DNA of 47,865 bases from Hyphomicrobiales bacterium (GTDB lineage Bacteria; Pseudomonadota; Alphaproteobacteria; Rhizobiales; Xanthobacteraceae). Numbering within the stretch: position 1 is the stretch's first letter; each line of letters opens with the position of its first letter. Positions 34,984 to 43,435 of this stretch are shown here, piece after piece. The notes below the pieces were generated by a model. The model saw nothing but the letters and a program-made list of their open reading frames with translations, was not told where the DNA came from and ran no database searches. The translations under genes were made by a program, and so were the position numbers. The stretch lies in assembly GCA_021323775.1 (NCBI GenBank), contig JAJPKK010000019.1:1-47865 (forward strand), given 5' to 3'.

Positions 34984-35043
34984 AGCACGGGATCAGCGGT
35001 GCGCAGCAGGAATTTGCTTTCAGCCTCGTACCACCGGAGTTGG

Positions 35044-35367
35044 TCACTCCGGCAGGCCTGTTGCCTTCGCGCGGCGGGCTTGCTCAGCGCGCATGGCGGC
35101 GAGTTCCGCCTCGACCTTCTTTCTTTCTTCCTCGGTCAACACCGCGGCAGTGCGGGGCGGCGGCATGTCGTGGACGGCTGGGTATTCGGGTGCGACGTCG
35201 GGACGCGCTGGCGTCCCGGCCGGCAGGCCGCCGATTTCTTTCGGCATTTCGGACAATGCGGTGGAACAAGCGACGAGAAACACTGAGCCGACGCAAAGGA
35301 GCGCCCGCCCCGCGAGGGCCTGCCAGTTCCGGCGAGTGTTCAAGATGGAATTTTGTAATCTTCGCAT
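35044..35367 (-). CDS. Small lipoprotein
   Basis: The 107-residue product has a lipoprotein signal: basic N terminus, hydrophobic stretch, and lipobox LVAC (ALLCVGSVFLVACSTALSE), so it should be anchored by its Cys after cleavage. The mature part is about 70 residues, Pro-rich (PAGTPARPDVAPEYPAVHDMPPPRT), then a charged helix (LTEEERKKVEAELAAMRAEQARRAK). I recall similar small lipoproteins in Rhizobiales but know no function. A perfect 7-base inverted repeat (CCGGAGT/ACTCCGG) spans its stop at 35034-35052. Confidence 0.75.
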   Translation of the reverse strand: MRRLQNSILNTRRNWQALAGRALLCVGSVFLVACSTALSEMPKEIGGLPAGTPARPDVAPEYPAVHDMPPPRTAAVLTEEERKKVEAELAAMRAEQARRAKATGLPE

Positions 35368-35481
35368 CTTCGCGACTTCAGCCTTTGTGCGGAAGCAAAT
35401 CGACGGGAGCCTGGTCGATGGTAAAGTAGCAGCGGCGCATTATCTAGCGATATATCCAACCCATGGAAGATAAATCCAGGA

Positions 35482-37740
35482 ATGGCTCGGTCACCCATCC
35501 CTCGCAACAAACCTGGCGTGCGCCGGCGCAAGGTGAAGTCCGTTCCTCCGCCAAGCGGGGTGCGTGAGCGGAGTAATAAATTACCTCACCCTCCGGCACA
35601 GAGCATGGCGACGCCAGCCGTCACGCCCCCTCCGTCCCCTGCTGCGCCCCCGGCGGAGGCGCTGGCCGCCATCTCCCCTCCCTTGCCCCTGGTGATGACA
35701 AAGGCTGAGGCGCCGCGTTCAGGGGGGGAGAAGATGCGAGCAGTGCGTGCGGAAGAACGCACGGCGGGTGCGCCTCTTGAAGAGGACAGCGCAGCGGCCA
35801 CGCCCCCTTCGAAAGAGCGCACAGCGGCTGCGCCTCCTAAGGAGGAAGGCGCAGCGGCCACGCCCCCTGGACACAAAGCGGAGGCGCCGCCACCAGTCAA
35901 GAAACCGCCTGCTGCACCAGATTCGGATGCTGGCGCGCAGCCGGAACATGAAACCGGCTATCCTTACCACATTGACGTGGAAGCCCTGACCAGGAACGTG
36001 GCCCGCCTGATCGAGGAGGGGAGCCGTGCGGCTGCGGCCTATTTCAGGCCGCGCGAAAACGGCATCCGAAAAATCGATTACTCCGACGAGGTCGTAGACG
36101 CTGCGCGGACCCTCGGCCAGGTCGCCGAATACTGGTACGGAGAACCCCGGCGCACTGTGGAAATGCAGACGCGACTGGGCAAGAGCTTTCTCGATCTATT
36201 TGCCAATGCGTCGCGACGGCTTGCAGGCGAGCCGGCCGACCCGGTGGTGAAACCTGACCCGCGCGACAAGCGCTTCAGTGATCCGGAATGGTCGTCGAAC
36301 CATTATTTCGACTTCCTCAAGCAGGCTTACCTGCTGCTCGCAGACTGGGCAAAGTACCTCGTCGAGCATGCCGTTGAGCTCGACCCTGCGGTGCGCCAGA
36401 AAGCCGAATTCTACACGCGCCAGATCGTGAACGCGCTCGCGCCGTCGAATTTCATCCCTACCAATCCGGAACTGCTCCGCACGACGCTGAGCAGGAGCGC
36501 CGAGAATCTGGTGCACGGCGTCCGGATGCTTGCCGAGGATATCGAGGCGGGCAACGGCGAACTGAAAATCCGCCAGTCCGACATGTCGAAATTCGAGGTC
36601 GGACGCAACCTCGCGGTCACGCCCGGCAAGGTCATCTATCAAAACGATCTGATGCAGCTCATCCAGTACACGCCCTCAACCGGACGCGTGTTGAAGCGTC
36701 CGCTGCTGATCGTGCCGCCCTGGATCAACAAATATTATGTCCTCGATCTGACGCCGGAAAAGTCCTTCATCAAATGGTGCGTCGATCAGGGGCTGACCCT
36801 CTTCGTGATTTCCTGGGTCAACCCCGACGAGAGGCTCGCCCAGAAAAGCTTTGCCGACTACATGCACGAGGGTCCGCTCGAAGCGCTCGACGTGGTCGCC
36901 AAGATCACCGGCGAGGAGAAGGTCAACACGGTCGGCTATTGTGTGGGCGGCACGTTGCTCGCCATCACGCTGTCCTACATGGCCGGAAAGCGGGACGACC
37001 GGGCCGCGTCGGCGACCTTCCTCACCACCCAGGTCGACTTCACCTTTGCGGGCGACCTGAAGGTATTCGCCGCGACAGAAGAGCAGGTCGCCGCCGTCGA
37101 ACGCCAGATGTCCGAGCGCGGCTATCTTGAAGGTTCCAGGATGGCGACCGCTTTCAACCTGTTGCGCTCCAACGATCTGATCTGGCCCTACGTCATCAAG
37201 AATTATCTCAAGGGCGAGGCGCCGTTCGCCTTCGATCTCCTGTATTGGAATGCCGACGCGACGCGGATGCCGGCGGCCAATCATTCCTATTATCTGCGCA
37301 ACTGCTATTTGAACAACAACATCACAAAGGGCAAGCTCACGATCGACAACGTGCGGATCGACCTCAAGGAGATCAGGATCCCAGTCTACAATCTCGCCAC
37401 CCGCGAGGACCATATCGCGCCGGCCAAATCGGTCTATGTCGGCTCAACGTTCTTCGGTGGCCCGACGCGGTACGTGCTGTCGGGGTCGGGCCACATTGCG
37501 GGCGTTGTCAATCCGCCTGCCAAGGCAAAGTATCAGTACTGGACGGGCGGCGCGCCGCGCGGCGAGGACCTCGAGGGATGGCTCAAGAGCGCGACCGAAC
37601 ACCCCGGATCGTGGTGGCCCGACTGGCTTGCCTGGATCAAGGCACAGGACGCCGAAGAGGTCCCGGCGCGTTCGCCGGGCGTGGGCCCCTTCGCACCGCT
37701 CGAAGACGCGCCGGGGAGCTACGTGAAGGTGCGAAGCTGA
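35482..37740 (+). CDS. phaC: Class I polyhydroxyalkanoate synthase with long N-terminal extension
   Basis: PhaC polymerises hydroxyacyl-CoA into storage polyester on granules. The catalytic triad is visible: Cys487 in the lipase-like box GYCVGG, Asp in [11 protein letters not shown] and His in [10 protein letters not shown]. Also present are [16 protein letters not shown] and [14 protein letters not shown]. The conserved enzyme starts near residue 160 ([18 protein letters not shown]). The first 155 residues are Pro/Ala/Glu-rich, contain a 20-residue tandem duplication (92-131), and lengthen the protein to 752 residues against about 600 for usual class I synthases. ATG at 35482 is the first in frame; starts at residues 42, 72 or 85 are possible. 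phaA, phaB and phaR are not near. Confidence 0.93.
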   Translation: MARSPIPRNKPGVRRRKVKSVPPPSGVRERSNKLPHPPAQSMATPAVTPPPSPAAPPAEALAAISPPLPLVMTKAEAPRSGGEKMRAVRAEERTAGAPLEEDSAAATPPSKERTAAAPPKEEGAAATPPGHKAEAPPPVKKPPAAPDSDAGAQPEHETGYPYHIDVEALTRNVARLIEEGSRAAAAYFRPRENGIRKIDYSDEVVDAARTLGQVAEYWYGEPRRTVEMQTRLGKSFLDLFANASRRLAGEPADPVVKPDPRDKRFSDPEWSSNHYFDFLKQAYLLLADWAKYLVEHAVELDPAVRQKAEFYTRQIVNALAPSNFIPTNPELLRTTLSRSAENLVHGVRMLAEDIEAGNGELKIRQSDMSKFEVGRNLAVTPGKVIYQNDLMQLIQYTPSTGRVLKRPLLIVPPWINKYYVLDLTPEKSFIKWCVDQGLTLFVISWVNPDERLAQKSFADYMHEGPLEALDVVAKITGEEKVNTVGYCVGGTLLAITLSYMAGKRDDRAASATFLTTQVDFTFAGDLKVFAATEEQVAAVERQMSERGYLEGSRMATAFNLLRSNDLIWPYVIKNYLKGEAPFAFDLLYWNADATRMPAANHSYYLRNCYLNNNITKGKLTIDNVRIDLKEIRIPVYNLATREDHIAPAKSVYVGSTFFGGPTRYVLSGSGHIAGVVNPPAKAKYQYWTGGAPRGEDLEGWLKSATEHPGSWWPDWLAWIKAQDAEEVPARSPGVGPFAPLEDAPGSYVKVRS
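35755..35874 (+). repeat. 60-base tandem duplication inside phaC
   Basis: Two 60-base units (35755-35814 and 35815-35874) encode [20 protein letters not shown] and [20 protein letters not shown]. The differences between units show it is not a very recent duplication. The frame is kept. Confidence 0.85.
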
Positions 37741-37821
37741 AGCAAGCGCTCAATCGGTCGACGCGCCGCTCCGCTTGATCGGGGTGGAGAGCCTCTCCCC
37801 AGGCTTCGGCTCGAGGGCTTG

Positions 37822-37923
37822 GGCTCTTCCGCGGAATTCATCGCCTCGATTATTGCGCGGCGGCGCAGCGGACTCCGCTCCTCGCAAGCGGGGGAGGGGA
37901 CCACAAGTGGCGCAGTTATTCTT
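37822..37923 (-). repeat. 102-base dispersed repeat, copy 2 (inverted partner at 17233-17333)
   Basis: The reverse complement reads AAGAATAACTGCGCCACTTG at its start, a CCCCGCTTGC palindrome in the middle, and CTGCGCCGCCGCGCAATAAT, then GCGGAAGAGCC, matching copy 1. It sits between the convergent 3' ends of phaC and the MarR gene. Confidence 0.75.
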
Positions 37924-37952
37924 CGCCACGCCTTGGTCTCGCGGAATGCCCC

Positions 37953-38450
37953 TTACGCCCGCCCGCCCCGAGCGCCACTGCGTTTCGCCGGTTCGATGGA
38001 TAAACGCAACGAGTCCGCCGCCTGCGCGCCGCGATCGGCGGCGATGAGCCGGATGAGCAGCCGCCGCAGCGTCTCCTGCTCGGGCGACGCCAGCGCGCCA
38101 AAAAATGCCTCCTCAAGCCGGTCGACCTCGACATCGCACTGCGCCAGCAGGTTTCGGCCTCTCGGCGTGAGTTCGAGCCGGCGGACGCGGCGATTCTCTG
38201 CGCCCTCCGTGCGGCATACCAAGTGCCGCGCACTCAGCGACGCTACGATCTCATTGGCGGATTGCGGGCTCACCCCGAGCCGGCGCGAGAGCGCCGCCGA
38301 GGACAAGCTCTCGCCGCGGCGGCTGAGAATGGCGAGGACGGTGTACTGGGCGGGCGTAAGACCGAAACTGCGCAGGGCCTGATCGAGCCGCTGGTAGATT
38401 GCAAGCTGCGCCTGCCGCACCAGGTAACTCAGCCTTGCATGTTGCGGCAT
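37953..38450 (-). CDS. MarR family transcriptional regulator (hydroxycinnamate-module type)
   Basis: The 165-residue winged-helix protein has the MarR layout: N-terminal dimer helix (LSYLVRQAQLAIYQRLDQAL), FGLTPAQYTVLAILSRRGESLSSAALSRRLGVSPQSANEIVASLSARHLVCR as helix-turn-helix (about 30-82), wing ENRRVRRLELTPRG, and C-terminal dimer helices. It is divergent from an aromatic-acid transporter and a hydroxycinnamoyl-CoA hydratase/lyase. MarR proteins CouR (Rhodopseudomonas) and FerC (Sphingobium SYK-6) repress such genes and release DNA on binding the CoA thioester, so the same role is inferred. A palindrome at 38487-38503 is a candidate operator. The quoted helix-turn-helix region is at residues 30-82. 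Confidence 0.85.
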   Translation of the reverse strand: MPQHARLSYLVRQAQLAIYQRLDQALRSFGLTPAQYTVLAILSRRGESLSSAALSRRLGVSPQSANEIVASLSARHLVCRTEGAENRRVRRLELTPRGRNLLAQCDVEVDRLEEAFFGALASPEQETLRRLLIRLIAADRGAQAADSLRLSIEPAKRSGARGGRA

Positions 38451-38486
38451 CTCGCACCTTGCGGCGACTTAAGAACGACTTGACTA

Positions 38487-38515
38487 TATCAGGGAGCCTG
38501 ATAGGCCTCCTGATA
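38487..38515. promoter_or_regulatory. Candidate MarR operator
   Basis: TATCAGG-GAG-CCTGATA (38487-38503) is a perfect palindrome, followed 12 bases on by a second CCTGATA half-site (38509-38515). It lies in the divergent promoter region between the MarR gene (start 38450) and the transporter gene (start 38646). Its size and symmetry suit a MarR dimer site. Confidence 0.6.
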
Positions 38516-38645
38516 AACGAGGCGCGCCTTAAAATCAACCGTTCTCGGCGAGGGATACATTCTTAAGACCTGCTCCCGTGTCCTCCGCAGGGGAGCAAGG
38601 GCGGTCGCCGCCAGGCAGCAGGGGCGTGTCCGACGGGAGGGAAAC

Positions 38646-40040
38646 ATGAGCGGCACATCGCATGGGTCCGCCGTCTTTGACGTCAGCGAGTTCCTCGACC
38701 GCCCGAGATTCGGCGCTTATCGCATCCTCATCTTCGCACTGTGCACGCTGGTCATGACGGTGGACGGCTACGACGTGTTCGTCGTTGGCTATCTGGCGCC
38801 GGCGCTGGCGCAGGACTTCGGCGTGCCTTTCTCCGCAGTGACGTCGATCTTTGTGTTTCAGACCATCGGTCTCGGTCTCGGCGCCTATGCGGTGTCGCCA
38901 TTCGCCGACCGCTTCGGTCGCCGCAACATCATTCTCATCTGCACGGCGCTGCTTGGCCTGCTCACGCTCGCAGGCACGCTGGCGGCATCGGTGGGCGAGC
39001 TTGCCGTGTTGCGCTTTGTCGCCTCGTTCTTCTTCGGCGCAGTGGTGCCGAACCTTGTGGCGGTAACCTCCGAATACTGCTCGCAGCGCAGCCGGCCGAC
39101 CCTCGTGATCATCCTCTTTATTGGCTATACGGTGGGCGCAGGCGGCGGCGGTTCGATTGCCTCGGCGCTGGCGGCGCAATTCGGCTGGAAGGCGGCTTTC
39201 TGGATGGGCGGGCTTACGCCGCTCTTCATTGCCGCCCTGCTCTACGTCCTGCTGCCGGAGTCGATCCGGTTCATGGTTCTCAAAGGCGACCGCAACGACG
39301 AGGTGGCGGCGCGTCTGCGGCGCATTGATCCGACATTGGACCTTTCGGGCACGCACGGCTTCACGATCCGCGAGGAGAAGTCCGGCGCGATGCCGGTCGC
39401 CGCCCTGTTCCGACACGGCCGCGCGCCGACCACCCTGCTGCTGTGGCTGAGCTACGCCATGAATCTGTTCGTGCTCACCTTCATCGCGTCGTGGATGCCC
39501 ACCTTCCTCCGCGTCTTCGCGGGCGTCGACCTGAAACAGGCAGGCGCCATCGCGGCGCTGTTTTCGCTCGGCGGCATCGTGTCGCCGCTGATCCTCGCTT
39601 ACTTCATCGACCGGCACGGCGCCACCCGGGCGCTCGCCGCTAACTATGTTGCGGCCGGCGTCTCCATCATTCTGATCGGGCTTGCGAGCGCCGACGCTAC
39701 GCTCGCCGCCATTGCGGTTTTCTCCGCGGGCCTGTTCGTGATCGGCGGCCAGGGCGGCATCAATGCCCTCGCCTCCATGGTCTACCCCACCGAGATGCGG
39801 GCGACCGGGGTTGGCTGGGCGCTCGGCGCCGGGCGCGTCGCCTCGGTGTTCGGGCCCATGGCGGGCGGAGCGATGCTTGCCGGGCGGTGGTCGGCAGCCT
39901 CTATCTTCGCGACCGTCTCGATGCCCGTCTTCATCGCCGCGCTCGCCACGATCTGTGTCCGCTTCACGCGCCGCGCCGGGTCGGCGCCGGCGGACCGGAA
40001 CGCCGGCGCGGAAGGCCGCCCAGTCATCGGAACCAGTTGA
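38646..40040 (+). CDS. MFS aromatic acid:H+ symporter (AAHS family)
   Basis: The 464-residue membrane protein has 12 predicted helices in two halves. The first helix ends in VMTVDGYDVFVVGYLAPAL, matching the AAHS signature (D-G-x-D), and the loop between helices 2 and 3 has SPFADRFGRRNII. The middle loop includes LLPESIRFMVLKGDR, and FIDRHGATRAL marks the loop between helices 8 and 9. AAHS carriers import benzoate, 4-hydroxybenzoate, vanillate or hydroxycinnamates with protons. Position ahead of the hydratase/lyase suggests ferulate or coumarate as substrate. Start: ATG at 38646 after GGAGGGAA. The next gene begins 13 bases after its stop. Confidence 0.9.
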   Translation: MSGTSHGSAVFDVSEFLDRPRFGAYRILIFALCTLVMTVDGYDVFVVGYLAPALAQDFGVPFSAVTSIFVFQTIGLGLGAYAVSPFADRFGRRNIILICTALLGLLTLAGTLAASVGELAVLRFVASFFFGAVVPNLVAVTSEYCSQRSRPTLVIILFIGYTVGAGGGGSIASALAAQFGWKAAFWMGGLTPLFIAALLYVLLPESIRFMVLKGDRNDEVAARLRRIDPTLDLSGTHGFTIREEKSGAMPVAALFRHGRAPTTLLLWLSYAMNLFVLTFIASWMPTFLRVFAGVDLKQAGAIAALFSLGGIVSPLILAYFIDRHGATRALAANYVAAGVSIILIGLASADATLAAIAVFSAGLFVIGGQGGINALASMVYPTEMRATGVGWALGAGRVASVFGPMAGGAMLAGRWSAASIFATVSMPVFIAALATICVRFTRRAGSAPADRNAGAEGRPVIGTS

Positions 40041-40053
40041 AGGGAAAGCGTTC

Positions 40054-40932
40054 ATGGCGCCTGCAAAAGACCGCGAGCAAATGAAAACTTCGGCGGTGTC
40101 GTCCGGAGGGAATGTACATGTAGAGTTTGAGGACGGGATTGCCTGGGTGGCGATGAACAGGCCCGACAAGCGCAACGCCATGAACCCGGCGCTCAATGAC
40201 GAGATGCTGAAAGTCCTCGACGATCTTGAAGTCGATGATGCCTGCGGCGTGGTGGTCCTGACCGGCATGGGCGATTCATTTTCGGCCGGAATGGATCTGA
40301 AGGAATTTTTTCGCGACCTCGACGACCTGCCCTATACGCAGCAGGTGCACAAGCGGCGCTCAGCCTGGCAGTGGCAATGGCGCCAGCTCATGGCCTATCC
40401 GAAGCCGACCATCGCCATGGTCAATGGCTGGTGCTTCGGCGGCGCCTTTACGCCGCTCATTGCCTGCGATCTGGCGATCGCCGCGGAGGAAGCCGTGTTC
40501 GGCCTGTCGGAAATCAATTGGGGGATCATCCCGGGCGGCAACGTGACCCGTTCGGTGGTGGCGGCGATGAATCTGCGGGACGCGATGTACTATGTCATGA
40601 CGGGCGAGACCTTCGACGGCCGCAAAGCCGCCGCCATGGGGCTCGTCAACGAGGCGGTGCCAAAGGAGCGCCTGCGCGCGCGCACGCGCGAGCTTGCCAA
40701 GGTTCTGCTCAGCAAGAATCCCACCGTGTTGCGAACCGCAAAGGTCGCCGTGCGGGCCGTACAGGGCATGCCGTGGGAACTCGCGGACGACTATCTCATG
40801 GCGAAGAGTCACCAGGCGCGCTATCTTGATCCGGAGCAGGGCCGCTCTCAAGGGCTCAAACAGTTCCTCGACGAGAAATCCTTCAAACCGGGGCTCGCTC
40901 CGATGCGCCGCGGAACCGAAGGAGAAATCTAA
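40054..40932 (+). CDS. p-Hydroxycinnamoyl-CoA hydratase/lyase (crotonase family)
   Basis: The 292-residue enzyme hydrates feruloyl- or coumaroyl-CoA and splits off acetyl-CoA, giving vanillin or 4-hydroxybenzaldehyde. It is close to known HCHL/CouA/FerB in order and words: WVAMNRPDKRNAMNPALND, FSAGMDLKEFFRD, AWQWQWRQLMAYPKPTIAMVNGWCFGG, GLSEINWGIIPGGN, YYVMTGETFDGRKAA. Glu153 matches the catalytic Glu143 of the Pseudomonas enzyme; the position of its Ser123 is Thr133 here (GGAFTPL). ATG at 40054 has AAGGGAAAG before it. It is followed after 17 bases by an NDP-forming ligase. The third quoted motif lies at about residues 104-130. Confidence 0.9.
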   Translation: MAPAKDREQMKTSAVSSGGNVHVEFEDGIAWVAMNRPDKRNAMNPALNDEMLKVLDDLEVDDACGVVVLTGMGDSFSAGMDLKEFFRDLDDLPYTQQVHKRRSAWQWQWRQLMAYPKPTIAMVNGWCFGGAFTPLIACDLAIAAEEAVFGLSEINWGIIPGGNVTRSVVAAMNLRDAMYYVMTGETFDGRKAAAMGLVNEAVPKERLRARTRELAKVLLSKNPTVLRTAKVAVRAVQGMPWELADDYLMAKSHQARYLDPEQGRSQGLKQFLDEKSFKPGLAPMRRGTEGEI

Positions 40933-40949
40933 GGGCGGCGGCCAGCAAC

Positions 40950-43073
40950 ATGCCCCCATCGACGACGCACCGCATCGACATCGCGCGGCTGATGCGGCCG
41001 CGGTCGATCGCGATCGTCGGCGTCTCGCCGCAGCGCGGCTCGGGAGGCGGCGGCGTGCTCGAGAACCTCGAACGCTACGGCTATCGCGGCGAGATTCACC
41101 TCGTCAGCCGCAGCTCAATGGAAATCAAGGGACGTGCCTGCGTCGCGTCGATCGATGATCTCCCGCAAGGGGTCGATGCGGTCCTGCTGATGATCCCGCG
41201 GGGGGCGATCGAGCCGGCCATCTCGGCCTGCGCGCGGCGCTCGGTTGGCGCCGCCATCATATTTGCGGCTGGCTTTGCGGAGGCGGGCGGCGAGTGGAAG
41301 GCCGCGCAGGAGCGCATTGCCACGGTGGCGCGCGAGGCCGGCATGGCCATTTGCGGCCCCAATTGCCTCGGCATCATGAACTATGTCGACGGCATTCCGC
41401 TGACCTTTTCGCCGCAGCAGCGTTCGAAGCCGCCGACCGGTCCAAGCCTCAGCATCGTGGCGCAGAGCGGCGGCCTGTCGTCGATTCTGCGCACTGCGCT
41501 TCTTGCCAGGGACGTACCGGTGGCGTTCGCTGTCTCGACCGGCAACGAAGCCGTGCTCGGGCTCGAGGACTACATCGAATTTCTGCTCGACGACGCGATG
41601 ACCCGCGTGGTTGCCGTGTTCGCCGAGCAAATCCGGCAGCCGCAACGCTTCCTCAAGCTCGCGGCGTGCGCCAGGCAGGCCGGCAAGGCGATCGTGCTGC
41701 TGCATCCCGGACGCAGCGCGGCGGCCCGCGCCGCAGCGCAATCCCACACCGGCGCGCTCGCCGGCGATCACGCCGTCATGCGCGCGCTCACGGCCCGCGA
41801 GGGGGTAATCGCGGTCGATGGCCTGGACGAGCTGATCGATGTTTCCGAATTGATGGCGCGATTTCCAAACATGCCGGCCGCCGGTCCCGCGATCCTGACC
41901 GACTCCGGCGCATTCAAGGGGATGACGCTCGATCTCGCCGAGGCGGTCGGCCTTGATCTGCCGCCGCTTTCGCCCGCAACGGCCGATGCGCTCAAGGGCG
42001 AGTTGCCCGATTTCATGGCGCCCGGCAATCCCCTCGATTTGACCGCACAAGGCATTCTGGATCTTGACCTCTATGCGCGGACCCTGAAGCCGCTGTTCGC
42101 CGATGCGGCATTCGGCAGCGTATTCGTTGCGCCCATTGTGAGTGCGAACAGCGCATTCGCGGCGGCCAAGATCACCGCCATCCTCAAGGCGGCGGCCGGC
42201 GCCGGCAAGCCCGCCGTTCTCGGCTTGCTGGGCGATGAGGTGGCGCTGCCGCCCGGCGCCGCCGAAAACGTCCGCGCTGCCGGAATTCCCCTGTTTCGTT
42301 CGCCCGAACGCGGCCTGCGGGCGCTCGCGCGCGTCATTGCGCATGCCCGGGCCGCAGCGCAGAGGCGGACGCCGCCGTCTGCGATTCCAGCGCCGGCGCT
42401 CCCCGGCATCGGCGTGCTGCCGGAGCATGTGGCGAAATCATATCTTGCGGGCCTCGGCATTCCGGTTCCGAAGGCTGCGTTGGCGCGTGATCTTCCTGCC
42501 GCGCAGGCCGCAGCGGCGCAGATCGGCTACCCGGTTGCGCTCAAGCTGCAGGCCGGCGCGCTCCCCCACAAGAGCGATGCCGGCGGCGTCGTGCTCGATA
42601 TTCGCGATGCGGCGGCGCTGGCGTCGGCGTGGCGTCAGATGCACCAGTCCGTTCTGCGGCGCCACCCCGGCATCGCGATCGACGGCGTGCTCGTCGAAGC
42701 GATGGCGAAGGGTGGCCTCGAAATGATCGTCGGCGCGCGCCGCGACCCGGACTGGGGGCCCGTCGTCGTCATCGGCCTCGGCGGCATCTGGACCGAAGCG
42801 CTGCAGGATATTCTCGTGTTGCCGGCGGATCTCGACCCGTCAGAGCTTGGGGTCGAACTTGAGAAGCTCAAAGCGGCGCCGCTCATCGCAGGGACCCGCG
42901 GCGCGCCTGCGCGGGACGCCGCGGCATTGATCGACATCGTCGGGCGGATCGGAGCCCTGGTGCGCGCACGGGCGGAGATCGCGGAGATCGAGATCAATCC
43001 GCTGATGGTGTTCGAGCGCGGCGCCGGCGTGCTTGCGCTTGATGCGCTGGTTGTGGTGGAGGAGCCGCGGTAG
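40950..43073 (+). CDS. NDP-forming acyl-CoA synthetase (feruloyl-CoA synthetase candidate)
   Basis: The 707-residue enzyme fuses the alpha and beta parts of the succinyl-CoA-synthetase-like family. It has a CoA-binding domain (RPRSIAIVGVSPQRGSGG), GPNCLGIMNY, SIVAQSGGLSS, the phospho-His candidate His266 in QSHTGALAG, a linker (about 470-490), then an ATP-grasp domain with GYPVALKLQAGALPHKSDAGG and AEIEINPLMVF. Such enzymes join carboxylates to CoA with ATP, giving ADP. FerA of Sphingobium SYK-6, which activates ferulate, belongs to this superfamily, and the gene follows the hydratase/lyase as in ferBA; the substrate is inferred from that. Confidence 0.85.
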   Translation: MPPSTTHRIDIARLMRPRSIAIVGVSPQRGSGGGGVLENLERYGYRGEIHLVSRSSMEIKGRACVASIDDLPQGVDAVLLMIPRGAIEPAISACARRSVGAAIIFAAGFAEAGGEWKAAQERIATVAREAGMAICGPNCLGIMNYVDGIPLTFSPQQRSKPPTGPSLSIVAQSGGLSSILRTALLARDVPVAFAVSTGNEAVLGLEDYIEFLLDDAMTRVVAVFAEQIRQPQRFLKLAACARQAGKAIVLLHPGRSAAARAAAQSHTGALAGDHAVMRALTAREGVIAVDGLDELIDVSELMARFPNMPAAGPAILTDSGAFKGMTLDLAEAVGLDLPPLSPATADALKGELPDFMAPGNPLDLTAQGILDLDLYARTLKPLFADAAFGSVFVAPIVSANSAFAAAKITAILKAAAGAGKPAVLGLLGDEVALPPGAAENVRAAGIPLFRSPERGLRALARVIAHARAAAQRRTPPSAIPAPALPGIGVLPEHVAKSYLAGLGIPVPKAALARDLPAAQAAAAQIGYPVALKLQAGALPHKSDAGGVVLDIRDAAALASAWRQMHQSVLRRHPGIAIDGVLVEAMAKGGLEMIVGARRDPDWGPVVVIGLGGIWTEALQDILVLPADLDPSELGVELEKLKAAPLIAGTRGAPARDAAALIDIVGRIGALVRARAEIAEIEINPLMVFERGAGVLALDALVVVEEPR

Positions 43074-43077
43074 GCCG

Positions 43078-43196
43078 TAGGGTGGCGGTAGGCCGCAGGG
43101 TGGGCAAAGCGCGTCAGCGCGCGCCCACCAGCCCTCGAAAAGGCCGCGCCCTGGTGGGCACGGCGCGCAAGAGCGCGCCTTCGCCCACCCTTGCAT
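43078..43196. repeat. GTAGGGTGGGC-type palindromic repeat
   Basis: GTAGGGTGG occurs twice (43078 and 43097 region), then GGGCAAAGCGCGTCAGCGCGCGCCCACC, and in inverted order CTGGTGGGCACGGCGCGC to CGCCCACCC at the right. The ends are complementary over the whole 119 bases. It follows the hydroxycinnamate module and may help end its transcription. The internal unit at about 43100-43130 and the right unit at about 43152-43193 are inverted copies. Confidence 0.7.
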
Positions 43197-43343
43197 TAGC
43201 GCGAATCAGTATGGTGAGGCCCGTTCCGCAAGGAACGGTCCGGCCCGGGTGGCCACCCAGGCCGGACCGCCGATCGTCGGATCGCTGCCCACCTGAGCCT
43301 TTTAGGGCTGTTGGTCCCCTCCAGTCTTGGCGAAAGTTTAGGT

Positions 43344-43435
43344 CGTAGGATGGGTTGAGCGAAATCGAAACCCATCAGGCCCTTGCGGACGCGCGTCGAT
43401 GGCGGGTTTCGCTTCGCTCAACCCACCCTGCGAAC
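43344..43435. repeat. GTAGGATGGGTTGAGCG-type palindromic repeat
   Basis: GTAGGATGGGTTGAGCGAAA, then AACCCATC, and at the right GGGTTTCGCTTCGCTCAACC. The ends are complementary (GGTTGAGCGAA with TTCGCTCAACC). It abuts the stop of the cytochrome gene at 43436. A widespread proteobacterial element type (recollection). Confidence 0.7.

Noticed and set aside
34686-34988. Minus-strand 100-residue ORF and plus-strand 70-residue ORF in the RNA candidate region
   Set aside because: Arg/Pro/Ala-rich in both strands, no ribosome-binding site; better explained by a structured non-coding sequence.
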